NCBI GenBank assembly: GCA_017544725.1 | Contig: JAFYDR010000346.1 | Location: 1 to 33,435 of the forward strand | Length of the DNA: 33,435 nt | Reading direction: 5' to 3' | DNA from: Kiritimatiellia bacterium | Lineage (GTDB): Bacteria > Verrucomicrobiota > Kiritimatiellia > RFP12 > UBA1067 | Part shown: in pieces, positions 7,932 through 16,716 of the stretch | Position numbering within the stretch: position 1 is the stretch's first letter | How the letters are laid out: the number at the start of each line of letters is the position of its first letter | Notes under the pieces: model-generated | Databases searched by the model: none | The model's input: only the letters and a program-made list of their open reading frames with translations | What the model was told of the DNA's origin: nothing | Translations under genes and position numbers: made by a program

Positions 7932-7960
7932 AGTGTACCCATTTTACCGATTGCTGTCCA
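7932..7960 (-). promoter_or_regulatory. Candidate promoter of the MBL-fold hydrolase
   Basis: On the minus strand TGGACA (7955-7960) and TACACT (7932-7937) are spaced by 17 bases, about 50 bases before the start at 7882. The -35 matches five of six consensus positions and the -10 four of six. Confidence 0.35.
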
Positions 7961-8009
7961 TTCTGAATTTGGGCAGGAAAATCTGCTGGCGGCATCAGCC
8001 GTCTTGCGT

Positions 8010-8030
8010 AACGACGATGCCTTCGTCGTT
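8010..8030. repeat. Hairpin in divergent intergenic region
   Basis: AACGACGA and TCGTCGTT form an eight-pair stem around TGCCT. The left arm is part of the word GCGTAACGACGATG, repeated exactly at 12319-12332, so it is part of a dispersed element and not a site specific to this gene. Confidence 0.6.
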
Positions 8031-8203
8031 GCCTAGAATGGCTATATTGCGTTGGACTAGCAGGGGGGGCGGGACTGGCGAGACAGGAGACTTTCCCTTC
8101 AATTGTCACTCTTCACTGGAGGCTTGCCGCCTCGCTTCTCAGCCTTTCAGCTTCCCCGCTTTTTAGCTTATCCGGCTAGCGGCAAAGCCCTAAAAAATCC
8201 CTT

Positions 8204-8233
8204 TTGACAGGCGGTTTTGTTTTCGTGTACAAT
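8204..8233 (+). promoter_or_regulatory. Near-consensus promoter of the GH109/glycosidase unit
   Basis: A perfect TTGACA (8204-8209) is followed after 18 bases by TACAAT (8228-8233), which matches the -10 consensus at five of six positions. The start codon is at 8264, giving a leader of about 25 nucleotides that carries GAGGAAAGGA as ribosome site. This placement also argues against the longer reading frame that opens at 8204. Confidence 0.75.
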
Positions 8234-8263
8234 GAAAAGCGTTTTGAGGAAAGGATACTGGTT

Positions 8264-9634
8264 ATGTCTTATCAATTTGGAAGAAGAGGTTTTTTGCGGG
8301 GTTTGGCGTACGGCGGCGCGGGCGTGTCGCTCTCCGGAATGATGTCCGGATGCGTTTCGTTCGGCGGGGCGTATGAGGACTTGACGGAATTGCGTTGCAC
8401 GCCGCTGCAGAAGGTGCGCGTGGGCGTGATTGGTCTCGGCATGCGCGGACCCGGTGCGGTTCACCACTACTCCGGTTTGCCTGGGGTTGAGGTGACTGCG
8501 TTGTGCGACTTGTTGCCGGAGCGTGCCGAGCGCCAGCGTAACTGGCTGGTACAGAAAAAGAAGCCGGAGCCGAAGGTCTATGCCGGGCGCGAGGACTCTT
8601 GGAAGGAGTTGTGCGATTCCGAGGACGTGGATCTCGTGCACATCACCACCCCGTGGTTGCTTCACGCGCCGCAGGGAATTTATGCGCTCAAGGCCGGTAA
8701 GCATGCGGTCAGCGAGGTGCCGTGCGCCGTGACGTTGGATGAATGCTGGGAACTGGTGGAGACGGTAGAGAAGACCCGCCGCCATTTCATGATGCTGGAA
8801 AATTGCTGCTACGGCGAGAACGAGATGCTGGCTCTCTCCCTCTGCCGGAACGGCGTGTTGGGTGAACTGTTCCACGGCGAGGCCGCCTATAATCACGATC
8901 TGCGTTTCTTGCAGTTTGCGAACTTGAAAGAAGGCGGTTATCACGACTACTGGCGTTTAGAGTACAACGCGAAACACACCGGCAATCCGTATCCCACGCA
9001 CGGACTCGGTCCCGTCTGCCAGTACATGGACATCAATCGTGGCGATCGATTCGAGTACCTGACCAGCGTCAGTTCGGACGAGTTTGGTCTGCGCGACTAC
9101 GCCGCTCGGAAATTCGGTCCGGATAGCGCGGAGGCGAAGCGGAAGTACGCCCTTGGCGATATGAATAACACCATCATTCGCACGGCGAAGGGGAGGACGA
9201 TCTTGGTGCAGCACGACACCTCCAACGCGCGTCCCTACACACGCCTGAACCTGATTCAGGGGACGAAGGGGATTCTTTCCGATTATCCGTTGCGCGTGGC
9301 ACTGGAACCGGATGCCGAACGCTGGATGGACGAGAAGAAGCTGGCGGAACTGAAAGAGAAGTATGCGCATCCGCTGTGGAAGAAGAACGGCAAGGCCGCC
9401 ATTGAACACGGCGGGCACGGCGGCATGGATTATCTCCTCCTGCGTCGTCTCGTGTACTGTCTGCAGAACGGTCAGCCGCTGGACATCAGCGTGTACGACT
9501 CCGTGCTATGGTGCAGTCTGGTCGAACTCACCGAGAAGTCTGTCCGTAAGCGCGGTGCTTCCGTCGATGTGCCGGACTTCACGCGCGGTGCCTGGAAGAC
9601 GGCGCAACCGCTCGGTCTCGTGGATGTCGGATGA
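8264..9634 (+). CDS. Tat-exported Gfo/Idh/MocA protein, GH109 (alpha-N-acetylgalactosaminidase) type
   Basis: Starting at 8264 the protein is 456 residues. It opens with a twin-arginine signal GRRGFLRG (6-13) and MSGC at 27-30, where Cys30 could be lipidated. A Rossmann NAD-binding loop GVIGLGMRG (54-62) follows. Several blocks fit my recollection of GH109: EVPCAVTLDECWELVE (151-166), MLENCCYGENEM (177-188), HDLR (211-214), GNPYPTHGLGPV (240-251), INRGDR (257-262) and a C-terminal HGGMDYLLLRRLVYCL with VPDFTRGAW. GH109 enzymes use tightly bound NAD+ in an oxidation/elimination mechanism to cleave terminal alpha-GalNAc, for example on mucin or blood-group A glycans. That activity is family knowledge, not shown here; other Tat-exported Gfo/Idh/MocA oxidoreductases are alternatives. 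The stop overlaps the next start (ATGA), so both are co-translated. Confidence 0.85.
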   Translation: MSYQFGRRGFLRGLAYGGAGVSLSGMMSGCVSFGGAYEDLTELRCTPLQKVRVGVIGLGMRGPGAVHHYSGLPGVEVTALCDLLPERAERQRNWLVQKKKPEPKVYAGREDSWKELCDSEDVDLVHITTPWLLHAPQGIYALKAGKHAVSEVPCAVTLDECWELVETVEKTRRHFMMLENCCYGENEMLALSLCRNGVLGELFHGEAAYNHDLRFLQFANLKEGGYHDYWRLEYNAKHTGNPYPTHGLGPVCQYMDINRGDRFEYLTSVSSDEFGLRDYAARKFGPDSAEAKRKYALGDMNNTIIRTAKGRTILVQHDTSNARPYTRLNLIQGTKGILSDYPLRVALEPDAERWMDEKKLAELKEKYAHPLWKKNGKAAIEHGGHGGMDYLLLRRLVYCLQNGQPLDISVYDSVLWCSLVELTEKSVRKRGASVDVPDFTRGAWKTAQPLGLVDVG

Positions 9635-12216
9635 TCGCCATGAAAAGGCTGACGGGAAGTTGTTTGGTCTGCGCCTGCTGTCTCGCGACGGCAGGTGCGG
9701 TTACGGTCCGCACGGCGACACTCGCCGTGCGGTTGGATGACCGCAATGGTGGGATTCGTCATCTGGCGGTGCCTGACGGAACAGGGGCGGAAGCCACTGT
9801 TCCGTTCTGCGTTTCCAATTCAGTTCCGCTCTTCACGCTTGCCGTCTGCCAGACGGAGAAGATACCCGGACCGGGCGGACCGCGCTATCTCTCCGCGAAC
9901 GAAGCAGGGCTCCTGCTCGTCAAACCTAAAGACGACGGGTACGTGTTGCGTTACACGGACTTCCCAGAGGCGGTATCGATGGTAGAGTGCAACGTTCGTC
10001 CGTCACGCGATGACGGTCAGATTCGGTGGGGGATGATCGTGGAGATGCAGACTGGCTGGACGCTGGAATGCACGGAATATCCGAAGATTCCGCTTGCGTT
10101 GTTCGACGGACAGGAGACTGCGTTTGTCGCTGGCAACACGAAAGGTGGCGTTCTGCGAAATCTTCATCAGCAGAAAAGTTTTACTTACGAGTGGTTGCAG
10201 CCGGGTTCCCTCGCCGCCTGTTTTGCCACCTACCTCGTTGGCAACTCGGGGCTCTATCTTGGCGCGGAGGACTCCGGATTCAATCCCAAGTCTATTCGTA
10301 TCAAGCGCGAAGACGGCGGGATCACCCTGACTGTTCTGCGTCCGACCTGCGAACAGGAGAAGTGCCAACAGGGATTCGAGATTGCCCTCGGCGGATTCTC
10401 GAGCGAATCGGTCGATTGGCGGGATGCGGCCGATCTCTACAAGAAGTGGGCGGAAAAGCAGGAGTGGTGTGCCAAGAAGTTGACAGAACGTGACGACTTG
10501 CCGGGCTGGATGAAGGACGCACCGACGCTCGTGCGGTTCAGCGGACGGAGCTGGTTCGAGAATCCGGAACAGACCGTGCGGTGGATCACCGAATACGAGA
10601 AGAAGTTTTATCCGCAGACTCCGATTCTCACTGCGTTTTGGGGATGGGAAAAGGTTGCCTGCTGGGTGACGCCCGATTACTTTCCCCCCGTGCCGGACAA
10701 CGAAACCTTTGCGCGGTTGGTTGCCGATCTCCGTGCGCAAGGATGCCACGCATTCCCGTGGCCGTCCGGGTATCGCTGGACGCTGTCGTACAATCGTAGC
10801 AAAGACGGAAGCGTGCAGTACGAAGATTTGGAGTCGTTCGCAAAGAAGGGAGCCGACCATGCGGTGGTCATGCGAAGCGGTACGATGTTGCTGGAGCGTC
10901 CCGGTTGGTTGCAGGGCGGCACCTGCACGTGGATGTGCGGCGGAGACCCGTGGACGCACGGCTGGTGGAACAACCAGATCTGTGCGCCTTTGACGAAACT
11001 CGGATGCGAGATGATTCAAGCGGATCAAACAGTGGGCGGAGCCTTCCGTGACTGTTACAAAGCGCATCACGGTCATCCGCTCGGACGGGGAAGCTGGAAG
11101 GGCGTCGCGTTCAAACGTCAGCTGATCAGCATGACGGAGACGATGAAAAAGATCGAGCCGCAAAGCGTGGTCTGTATCGAGGAGCCGAACGAATGGTACA
11201 ACCATCTTGTCGGTATTCAGGATTACCGTGACGAAGAGTGTCGCACGGAATGGGCATCCGTCTTCAACTATCTCTACCACGAATACCTGCCGCCGTTCCA
11301 GAGCAATCCCTCGCGTGGAAACCGAGTTCGCGAAGCGCACCAACTTGCCGACGGACAGATGCCGTTCCTTCTGCCGACAGTGAGTGACCTTTCCGACGAA
11401 CTGCTGGTCAACCCGTCTTTCGAGTCGCATGTCCCGAACGGAAGCGCCTACGTGGGATGGGAAAAGGTGAACGGCTATGCGGGCGTGGCTTGGAACGGCA
11501 AGGCAATTTCGGATTTCGACGAAAAGCACGGCGGCAACTCCTCGTTGCGGTTAGAGAATAAGGCGGGTGAAATCGTGCAAGTCTCGCAGAACTTTCTTAC
11601 CTCCGAGCTAGATACGACTCGGACATACCGTCTCACTGCTTGGGTGCGGGCGGAGGAAGGAGCGACACACGCCAGTGTGGATTTCTGTTTCCGCCATGCG
11701 GACGGACGGTTTATCGGTCCTGCGAGCGGGAGAAACCACATGGGATTCCCGGCTGACGGCACGGGATGGAAACGAGTCTATACCGATTTCACGATTCCCG
11801 CGAACACCTCCTATTTGCGCATCATGCTCAACCTGACGCAAAAGGGACGCGTGTGGATCGATGACCTCGCGTTTGAAACCGTGCAACCGGACGGGACAAC
11901 GAGTCGCATTACGCGCAACCGCAAGGACAGCTACCAACGGTTCATGAGTCGGTGGATTACGCTTTATCACACAGAGGCGCGCGACTGGCTGGCATACGGG
12001 AAGATGCTCCATCCGCCCAAGCTCACCTGTGCGCAAATCAAGCAGGGAGAACGTACGTTCCCTGCGATTTTCCACAACGCATTCCGTGCATCGGACGGGC
12101 GCGAGGCGGTTGTGCTGGCAAACGCCACGCACGAATCGCAACAGGCAACACTCCAGTGGAAGGGAAAGATGCGACAAGTGACCGTCAACGCCGATGATGC
12201 CATTCTGGTTCAGTAG
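9631..12216 (+). CDS. Exported glycosidase-like protein (DUF6259-like) with inserted carbohydrate-binding-like domain
   Basis: The 861-residue protein begins in the ATGA overlap with the GH109-type gene; Met4 (9640) is an alternative start. A signal peptide covers the first 22 residues (LTGSCLVCACCLATAGA). Residues about 25-280 look like a beta-sandwich. Residues about 290-585 resemble a TIM-barrel glycosidase domain of the DUF6259 type (WGWEKVACWVTPDYFPP, FPWPSGYRWTLSY, ADQTVGG, CIEEPNEWY), with acidic residues in ADQ and EEPNEW as possible catalytic candidates. A jelly-roll like CBM4/9 (LLVNPSFE to WIDDLAFE, about 590-750) follows, then the helix RWITLYHTEARDWLAYGKML and a final beta domain. 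The family name is recalled, not searched. It probably works outside the cytoplasm on complex glycans with its partner. The substrate is unknown. Confidence 0.8.
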   Translation: MIAMKRLTGSCLVCACCLATAGAVTVRTATLAVRLDDRNGGIRHLAVPDGTGAEATVPFCVSNSVPLFTLAVCQTEKIPGPGGPRYLSANEAGLLLVKPKDDGYVLRYTDFPEAVSMVECNVRPSRDDGQIRWGMIVEMQTGWTLECTEYPKIPLALFDGQETAFVAGNTKGGVLRNLHQQKSFTYEWLQPGSLAACFATYLVGNSGLYLGAEDSGFNPKSIRIKREDGGITLTVLRPTCEQEKCQQGFEIALGGFSSESVDWRDAADLYKKWAEKQEWCAKKLTERDDLPGWMKDAPTLVRFSGRSWFENPEQTVRWITEYEKKFYPQTPILTAFWGWEKVACWVTPDYFPPVPDNETFARLVADLRAQGCHAFPWPSGYRWTLSYNRSKDGSVQYEDLESFAKKGADHAVVMRSGTMLLERPGWLQGGTCTWMCGGDPWTHGWWNNQICAPLTKLGCEMIQADQTVGGAFRDCYKAHHGHPLGRGSWKGVAFKRQLISMTETMKKIEPQSVVCIEEPNEWYNHLVGIQDYRDEECRTEWASVFNYLYHEYLPPFQSNPSRGNRVREAHQLADGQMPFLLPTVSDLSDELLVNPSFESHVPNGSAYVGWEKVNGYAGVAWNGKAISDFDEKHGGNSSLRLENKAGEIVQVSQNFLTSELDTTRTYRLTAWVRAEEGATHASVDFCFRHADGRFIGPASGRNHMGFPADGTGWKRVYTDFTIPANTSYLRIMLNLTQKGRVWIDDLAFETVQPDGTTSRITRNRKDSYQRFMSRWITLYHTEARDWLAYGKMLHPPKLTCAQIKQGERTFPAIFHNAFRASDGREAVVLANATHESQQATLQWKGKMRQVTVNADDAILVQ

Positions 12217-12469
12217 AGGCTGTTAGGCTGGATAAGCGTGTTAAGCTGAGAAGCGGGGACGATGGAGACAATGGGGACGGGGTTTAGTCGCCAGTCTCGC
12301 CAGTCTAACGCGACCGCAGCGTAACGACGATGTCCCCATCCTCGGCTGCAAAAGCTAGATGCCACGTTAGATTGCCGCGACTGGCAAAACCGGTACCGTC
12401 TTCTCAGCTTAACTAGCTTAACACGCTTAACCAGCTTACCCAGCTGGCGGCAAAGCCGCCTTACCAGCT
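12217..12469. other. Convergent intergenic region made of an inverted-repeat element
   Basis: No gene is supported. The tails of the glycosidase-like gene (plus) and the RodZ-like gene (minus) face each other across a composite repeat: 9-bp units at 12219-12253, GGGGACNNT units at about 12256-12281, a central segment with CGCCAGTCTC words, then inverted 9-bp units at 12400-12444 and a GGCGGC hairpin at 12446-12460. Confidence 0.6.
12219..12460. repeat. ~240-bp element with inverted 9-bp-unit termini
   Basis: The left end reads GCTGTTAG, GCTGGATAA, GCGTGTTAA, GCTGAGAAG (12219-12253). The right end (12400-12444) carries the inverse units CTTCTCAGC, TTAACTAGC, TTAACACGC, TTAACCAGC, TTACCCAGC, so the arms pair over about 25 bases with one extra unit on the right. 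GGCGGC-AAA-GCCGCC (12446-12460) closes the right side. No ORF lies inside. It resembles a MITE or REP/BIME composite in layout only. Confidence 0.65.
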
Positions 12470-13825
12470 TTACTCGACGTACATGGGAGGAGGAGGGAAG
12501 TTGGCGGCGCCTTCGCGAATCGTTGTCTGGTGATCCGTCACGCGGAAGATCATCCGGATGCCAACCACCAACAGGATCGCGACGAGCAATCCCGCACCGG
12601 TGTAGAGCCATGCCTGTTTCGTGGAGAACAGCCGTTTGATCGGCGCGAAGGATCTTTGGGATACCTCGACGGAACTCTGCGCGGTCTTCGAGATCTTCTC
12701 CATCGAAATTTTGACTGCTTGTTTGAAGACGACCGAGAAAGGCGTCTTGCTTTTCGCAGGCTTTTCTTCCGGTTCTTCGCGGGGAAGCTCGGTTACCGGT
12801 TTGCGGACTTCAGGGACGGTTGCCGGATCGTCCGGTATCTCCGTGGCGCCGCCCTGCCGAATCGAGACAATCCGGCGAGCCATTGAGAAGAGATCGTCCT
12901 CATCAACTGGCGTTTCCGTTTCTTCCATCTCGACAACTGGTTTGGAGAGATCCGGCTTCACGGGTTCCGGCGGTTGTTCCTCAACCACGGGAATCGGGGC
13001 GGGCTTCCTCACTTCGGGCATGGGGGCAATCGGGGCTTCGTCAACTTTTGGCCCAACCGGTTCTTCCATCGACGTGGGAACGGCGGCAGCTTCTTTCGCA
13101 ACCGGCTTCTCCTCCACGATCGGTTTCTCCTCCACGGGAGACGGAACGGTGGTCTGCACTTTGGGAGGTTCGACGGAAACGAGCGGTTCTTCTTCCAGAG
13201 CGGAAACCGTCTGCACGACAGGTTCGGGTTCCGGTTGCGGCTCCAAGGGCGTCTCGACAATTGGAGTTGTGGTAACGGGACGGACGACGGGACGTGCGGG
13301 GAGTGGTTCCTCCGGAACGGGTTGAGGACTAGGCGGCAGCTCGACGGCTATCGGCGCGATCGGTTTCGGCGGCGTCACGACGACACGTGGTTGCGGGACT
13401 GAACGCAACGTAGTGGCTGGCGTCGGCTCGCGTTTCGGTGGCGTTTCGACAATCACGGGACGTGTCGCGACCGCAGGAGCGGGCGGTTGAACCGTTCGCA
13501 TCGCTGGTGCAGGGGGCGAGGGTGGCGTAGGTTTCGGTGCTGATTTGGGCAATGGGACGGACTTGGTCTGCACCTGCGACGGCTTGGCACCGTCATACAG
13601 CATCGTGAACTCGCGGATTAGCAACTTGATTTGTTCCTGCGGCAGTCCGACACACTCGGCATAGAGACGCACAAAACCTTTTCCGTAAATGGCGGCAGCG
13701 ATTCGGTGGAAGTCGTCCTTTTCCAAATCATCGACAATTTGCACCAGAAGGTTCGTGTTTTCCGCGACGTCCTTCTGCGTCATGTTTTTTTCTTCTCTTG
13801 CCCGTTTGAGTACTTCACCTAACAT
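12470..13825 (-). CDS. RodZ-like membrane protein: cytoplasmic HTH, proline-rich linker, single TM
   Basis: Residues 1-75 are an HTH_25-type helix-turn-helix (LGEVLKRAREEKNMTQKDVAENTNL then GKGFVRLYAECVGLP), as at the N-terminus of the cell-shape protein RodZ, where it binds MreB. Residues about 82-390 are a low-complexity Pro/Glu/Val linker with many PVV, EEKP and EEPL words. One transmembrane helix AWLYTGAGLLVAILLVVGIRMIF (405-427) follows, leaving only 24 residues outside. The 451-residue total exceeds E. coli RodZ, but the layout is reversed in bulk: a long cytoplasmic linker and no periplasmic beta domain. The gene follows ftsK by 14 bases with a GGGGG-type ribosome site, so it is co-expressed with a division protein. 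A role in shape or division is inferred; a membrane-tethered transcription factor is the alternative. Confidence 0.8.
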   Translation of the reverse strand: MLGEVLKRAREEKNMTQKDVAENTNLLVQIVDDLEKDDFHRIAAAIYGKGFVRLYAECVGLPQEQIKLLIREFTMLYDGAKPSQVQTKSVPLPKSAPKPTPPSPPAPAMRTVQPPAPAVATRPVIVETPPKREPTPATTLRSVPQPRVVVTPPKPIAPIAVELPPSPQPVPEEPLPARPVVRPVTTTPIVETPLEPQPEPEPVVQTVSALEEEPLVSVEPPKVQTTVPSPVEEKPIVEEKPVAKEAAAVPTSMEEPVGPKVDEAPIAPMPEVRKPAPIPVVEEQPPEPVKPDLSKPVVEMEETETPVDEDDLFSMARRIVSIRQGGATEIPDDPATVPEVRKPVTELPREEPEEKPAKSKTPFSVVFKQAVKISMEKISKTAQSSVEVSQRSFAPIKRLFSTKQAWLYTGAGLLVAILLVVGIRMIFRVTDHQTTIREGAANFPPPPMYVE

Positions 13826-13839
13826 GGCATCCCCCTTTC

Positions 13840-16716
13840 CTAATCTAGGTCATCCGGCGAGGGAATCGCAGAGATGGGAATGTCCGAATCGTCGGAATCC
13901 CAATCCCCGTTTCCCGCGCCTTGACCCGGATGCGTCGGAATCTCGTTCTCCAAATCGACCAGGATTTCACGCGGCTTCGCTCCGTTCGACGGACCGATGT
14001 ATCCACGCTCCTCCAAAATATCCATGATGCGGGCAGCCTTGTTGTACCCGAATCCCAAACGACGCTGTAGCGTACTGGTGGAAGCGCGGTGCGTCCGGCG
14101 GATGACATCGAGTGCATCTTGGATGTTCTTCTCCTCCTCCGAGTCCTCGCCTTCCCCCGCCGATGCTCTCGGCTCGGAACCATCCGCACTGTCCGGCGCT
14201 CCTTCTTCCATAATGTCTTCGGGCGTATCTTCCTTGATCGATCCGATCTTCATCGCCAGTTTCTTGTCGTAGCAAGGGCGGCAGTGTTGCTTGATGAAAT
14301 CGACGACACGCGCGATCTCCATGTCATCCAGGAACGAACCCTGCGCGCGCATCAACACCCCGTCTTTCCTCAGGTAGAGCATATCGCCCTTGCCCAGCAG
14401 TTCTTCTGCGCCGGGGTTGTCCAGAATCGTACGGCTGTCGTTCGCCTGCGACACTTTGAACGCGATACGTCCCGGAATGTTCGCCTTGATCGTTCCGGTG
14501 ATCACATCGACCGATGGGCGTTGCGTGGCAAGAATCAGATGGATGCCGACCGCACGGGACAATGCACACAGGCGGCTGATCGCAGGTTCGATCTCCTTGC
14601 CGACTGCCGCCATGATATCCGCGACCTCGTCGATAATAATGACGATGTACGGCAGCTTATCTGGATCTCCACCGTTGATGTTCTCATCAACAACTCCACC
14701 CGCGCGCAGCGCGTTTTTCTCTGCATACTCGAACAGTTCACCCTGTGGCTCTGGCTTGCGAGAATTGTAGGCGATGATGTTCCGGCACTTCTTGCTCTGG
14801 AGCAGTTTGTATCGCCGATCCATCTCCACCAGTGCCCAACGCAAGCCGAACGCCACTTTCTTCGATTCGTTGATGACAGGCACGAGCAGGTGGGGCAGAT
14901 CCTGAAACGCGGTAAATTCGACGCGTTTGGGATCGACGAGAATCAACCGCAATTCTTCCGGAGTTCTCGACATCAATAGTCCCGTGATCATTGAGTTCAG
15001 ACAGACGCTCTTTCCCGATCCAGTCGAACCCGCCACCAGCAGATGCGGTGCCTCCGCCAAGTCGATTACGAGGTCGTTCCCCGCCACGTCCTTACCCAGA
15101 ACCAGAGGGACGGCCATTTTCTCGACCGCGCGTTTCCAGCCACTTCCGGTTAGAATCTCGTGGAATGTAACCGGTGTCTTGACGCGGTTCGGAACTTCGA
15201 TTCCGATCGCCTTCTTTCCGGGAATCGGTGCTTCAATACGCAGACTTTCCGCACCCAATTCGTACTGTAAGGTCGCGGAAAACGACTTGATGCGATCCAC
15301 CTTGATTCCCGCACCTGGACGCAACTCGTACTGTGTCACCGTAGGTCCTGGGCGCGTGCCAATCACCTCTACATCGATTCCGAACTGCTTCAACACTTCC
15401 ACCAGCTTCTCGCAGGTTTCCGTGATGTTGTCCTGCATGTCCAACTTCGTTTGGGGAATGTCGTTCAACAGCGACAAAGGCGGGCGCGGATATTCTTGGT
15501 CTTCGGGACGCACCGACATGCTGATCGCATCGGGTTCCTTCTCTTTCTTCTCTGGCTCTGGCGTTGCGGGTTTTTCGGGAGCCGGTTTCTTTCCAAGTTG
15601 CGTGGGCACGACAATCGGAATCTTGCCAGTGACGGGCGGGATTTCCTCGCCGAACGGTGGCGGTGCGGGCGGCTCCTCTTCGGTGCGCGGTCTCGAAGGT
15701 TGTTGCGTACGTTCCTCCACCGCCTTCTGCTTCGACCGCTGAATCAGTTCGCGCAAACGTTGCTCCCGACTCTCTTGCTGAAATTTTACATCGCGCCGCT
15801 GCTCGTCTTCTTCACGCTGCTTCCGTTTGTCTTCCTCGGCTTGCTTCCGTTCCTCGTCGCGTTTCTCGCGTTCCGCCTCCTTCTCGGCACGCTCCTTCGC
15901 GCGTTCTTTCTCGCGCTCCTCACGAAGCCGTTTCCGCTCCGCATCTTTCTCGGCGCGCTCCTTCGCCCGCTCCTCCGCTCGGATACGTGCGGCCTCTTCC
16001 CTCTCTTGGCGTGCCTTCTCTTTCGCTTGCTGTGCCTGGATACGGGCACGTTCCTTGTTGGTCAAACCGTCCGGCGAATTCTCGCGTTCCTCCTGTTCCC
16101 TTGCTGCGATTTCCTCTTTACGCCGACGGTACCAGTTCGCGATCCCGCCGAAAAAGAGGAAGAGTTCCCGGAAACCGATCGCGAAGAGCAGCGAAAGGAA
16201 CATGATACAGGAGAGCAGTACACTGGCGCCGACCGGGCTGAACCAGCGTTCCAGCAGACAGGTCATCAGCCAGTAGCCGACCGCGCCGCCGGCATTCGGC
16301 CGCATATTCAGCTTTTCCAGCGTGCTCGCGAAGATCCCGTCGCTTCCCAATTGCAACAGACAGCAAAAGGCAACCAGAAAAACCAGCATCCAAAATGCAC
16401 GGCGAATCATGTGCGTGATCTTACCGTAGATCAACAGGACGCTGAACAACAGGACAAGGAAGGGAATGCACCATTGGGCGAGGCCGATGATGCTGTATCC
16501 GATGAAAACCGACCACGCGCCGAAGACGCCGATGAGGTTTGCCGGCGGGGTCAACGGCGGCATCATCAGCATCGAGACGTCGCGCCAGTTGTAGGAAATC
16601 AGGCTGAAAAACGGGAAAAGGGCGATGGGAAGCAACAGGAAGCCGATGACACGCCGCCTCACGCGCCGCTCCTCCTCTTGCCGTTCCGCCATACGATTGG
16701 ATTGGTTTTCGATCAT
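13840..16716 (-). CDS. ftsK: DNA translocase FtsK
   Basis: This is a 958-residue hexameric DNA pump that segregates chromosome ends at the division septum. The N-terminus has about four hydrophobic helices between residues 25 and 195 (VIGFLLLPIALFPFFSL, VFIGYSIIGLAQWCIPFLVLLF, AFWMLVFLVAFCCLL, VLLSCIMFLSLLFAI). A highly charged Arg/Glu/Lys coiled region spans about 205-330, followed by a Pro-rich linker to about 430. The motor has Walker A GSTGSGKS (about 562-569) and Walker B VIIIDEVADI (about 690). The C-terminal winged helix (gamma, about 860-945; TSTLQRRLGFGYNKAARIMDILEERGYIG) is the part that reads polar KOPS-type sequences in known FtsKs. It is the first gene of a two-gene unit with the RodZ-like gene. 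The start at 16716 has only a weak AGAGAG upstream. Confidence 0.96.
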   Translation of the reverse strand: MIENQSNRMAERQEEERRVRRRVIGFLLLPIALFPFFSLISYNWRDVSMLMMPPLTPPANLIGVFGAWSVFIGYSIIGLAQWCIPFLVLLFSVLLIYGKITHMIRRAFWMLVFLVAFCCLLQLGSDGIFASTLEKLNMRPNAGGAVGYWLMTCLLERWFSPVGASVLLSCIMFLSLLFAIGFRELFLFFGGIANWYRRRKEEIAAREQEERENSPDGLTNKERARIQAQQAKEKARQEREEAARIRAEERAKERAEKDAERKRLREEREKERAKERAEKEAEREKRDEERKQAEEDKRKQREEDEQRRDVKFQQESREQRLRELIQRSKQKAVEERTQQPSRPRTEEEPPAPPPFGEEIPPVTGKIPIVVPTQLGKKPAPEKPATPEPEKKEKEPDAISMSVRPEDQEYPRPPLSLLNDIPQTKLDMQDNITETCEKLVEVLKQFGIDVEVIGTRPGPTVTQYELRPGAGIKVDRIKSFSATLQYELGAESLRIEAPIPGKKAIGIEVPNRVKTPVTFHEILTGSGWKRAVEKMAVPLVLGKDVAGNDLVIDLAEAPHLLVAGSTGSGKSVCLNSMITGLLMSRTPEELRLILVDPKRVEFTAFQDLPHLLVPVINESKKVAFGLRWALVEMDRRYKLLQSKKCRNIIAYNSRKPEPQGELFEYAEKNALRAGGVVDENINGGDPDKLPYIVIIIDEVADIMAAVGKEIEPAISRLCALSRAVGIHLILATQRPSVDVITGTIKANIPGRIAFKVSQANDSRTILDNPGAEELLGKGDMLYLRKDGVLMRAQGSFLDDMEIARVVDFIKQHCRPCYDKKLAMKIGSIKEDTPEDIMEEGAPDSADGSEPRASAGEGEDSEEEKNIQDALDVIRRTHRASTSTLQRRLGFGYNKAARIMDILEERGYIGPSNGAKPREILVDLENEIPTHPGQGAGNGDWDSDDSDIPISAIPSPDDLD

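Larger units (their letters stand above)
7883..8203. other. Divergent intergenic region, hydrolase and glycan operon
   Basis: No gene is supported. This is the head-to-head space before the minus-strand hydrolase and the plus-strand GH109-type gene, and it carries candidate promoters for both. Between them lie a hairpin (8010-8030), a GCGTAACGACGATG word shared with 12319-12332, a GGGACTGGCGAGAC segment (8071-8084) inverted relative to copies near 12292 and 33342, and CTTCTCAGCCTTTCAGCTT at 8135-8153, similar to 26222-26240. Confidence 0.6.

Noticed and set aside
8168..8944. 258-codon minus-strand open frame over the GH109-type start
   Set aside because: It overlaps the promoter and Tat signal of a strongly supported gene and has no family features.
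10003..11529. 508-codon minus-strand open frame inside the glycosidase-like gene
   Set aside because: It is an antisense shadow of a GC-rich gene; its translation is Arg/His-rich with no family features.
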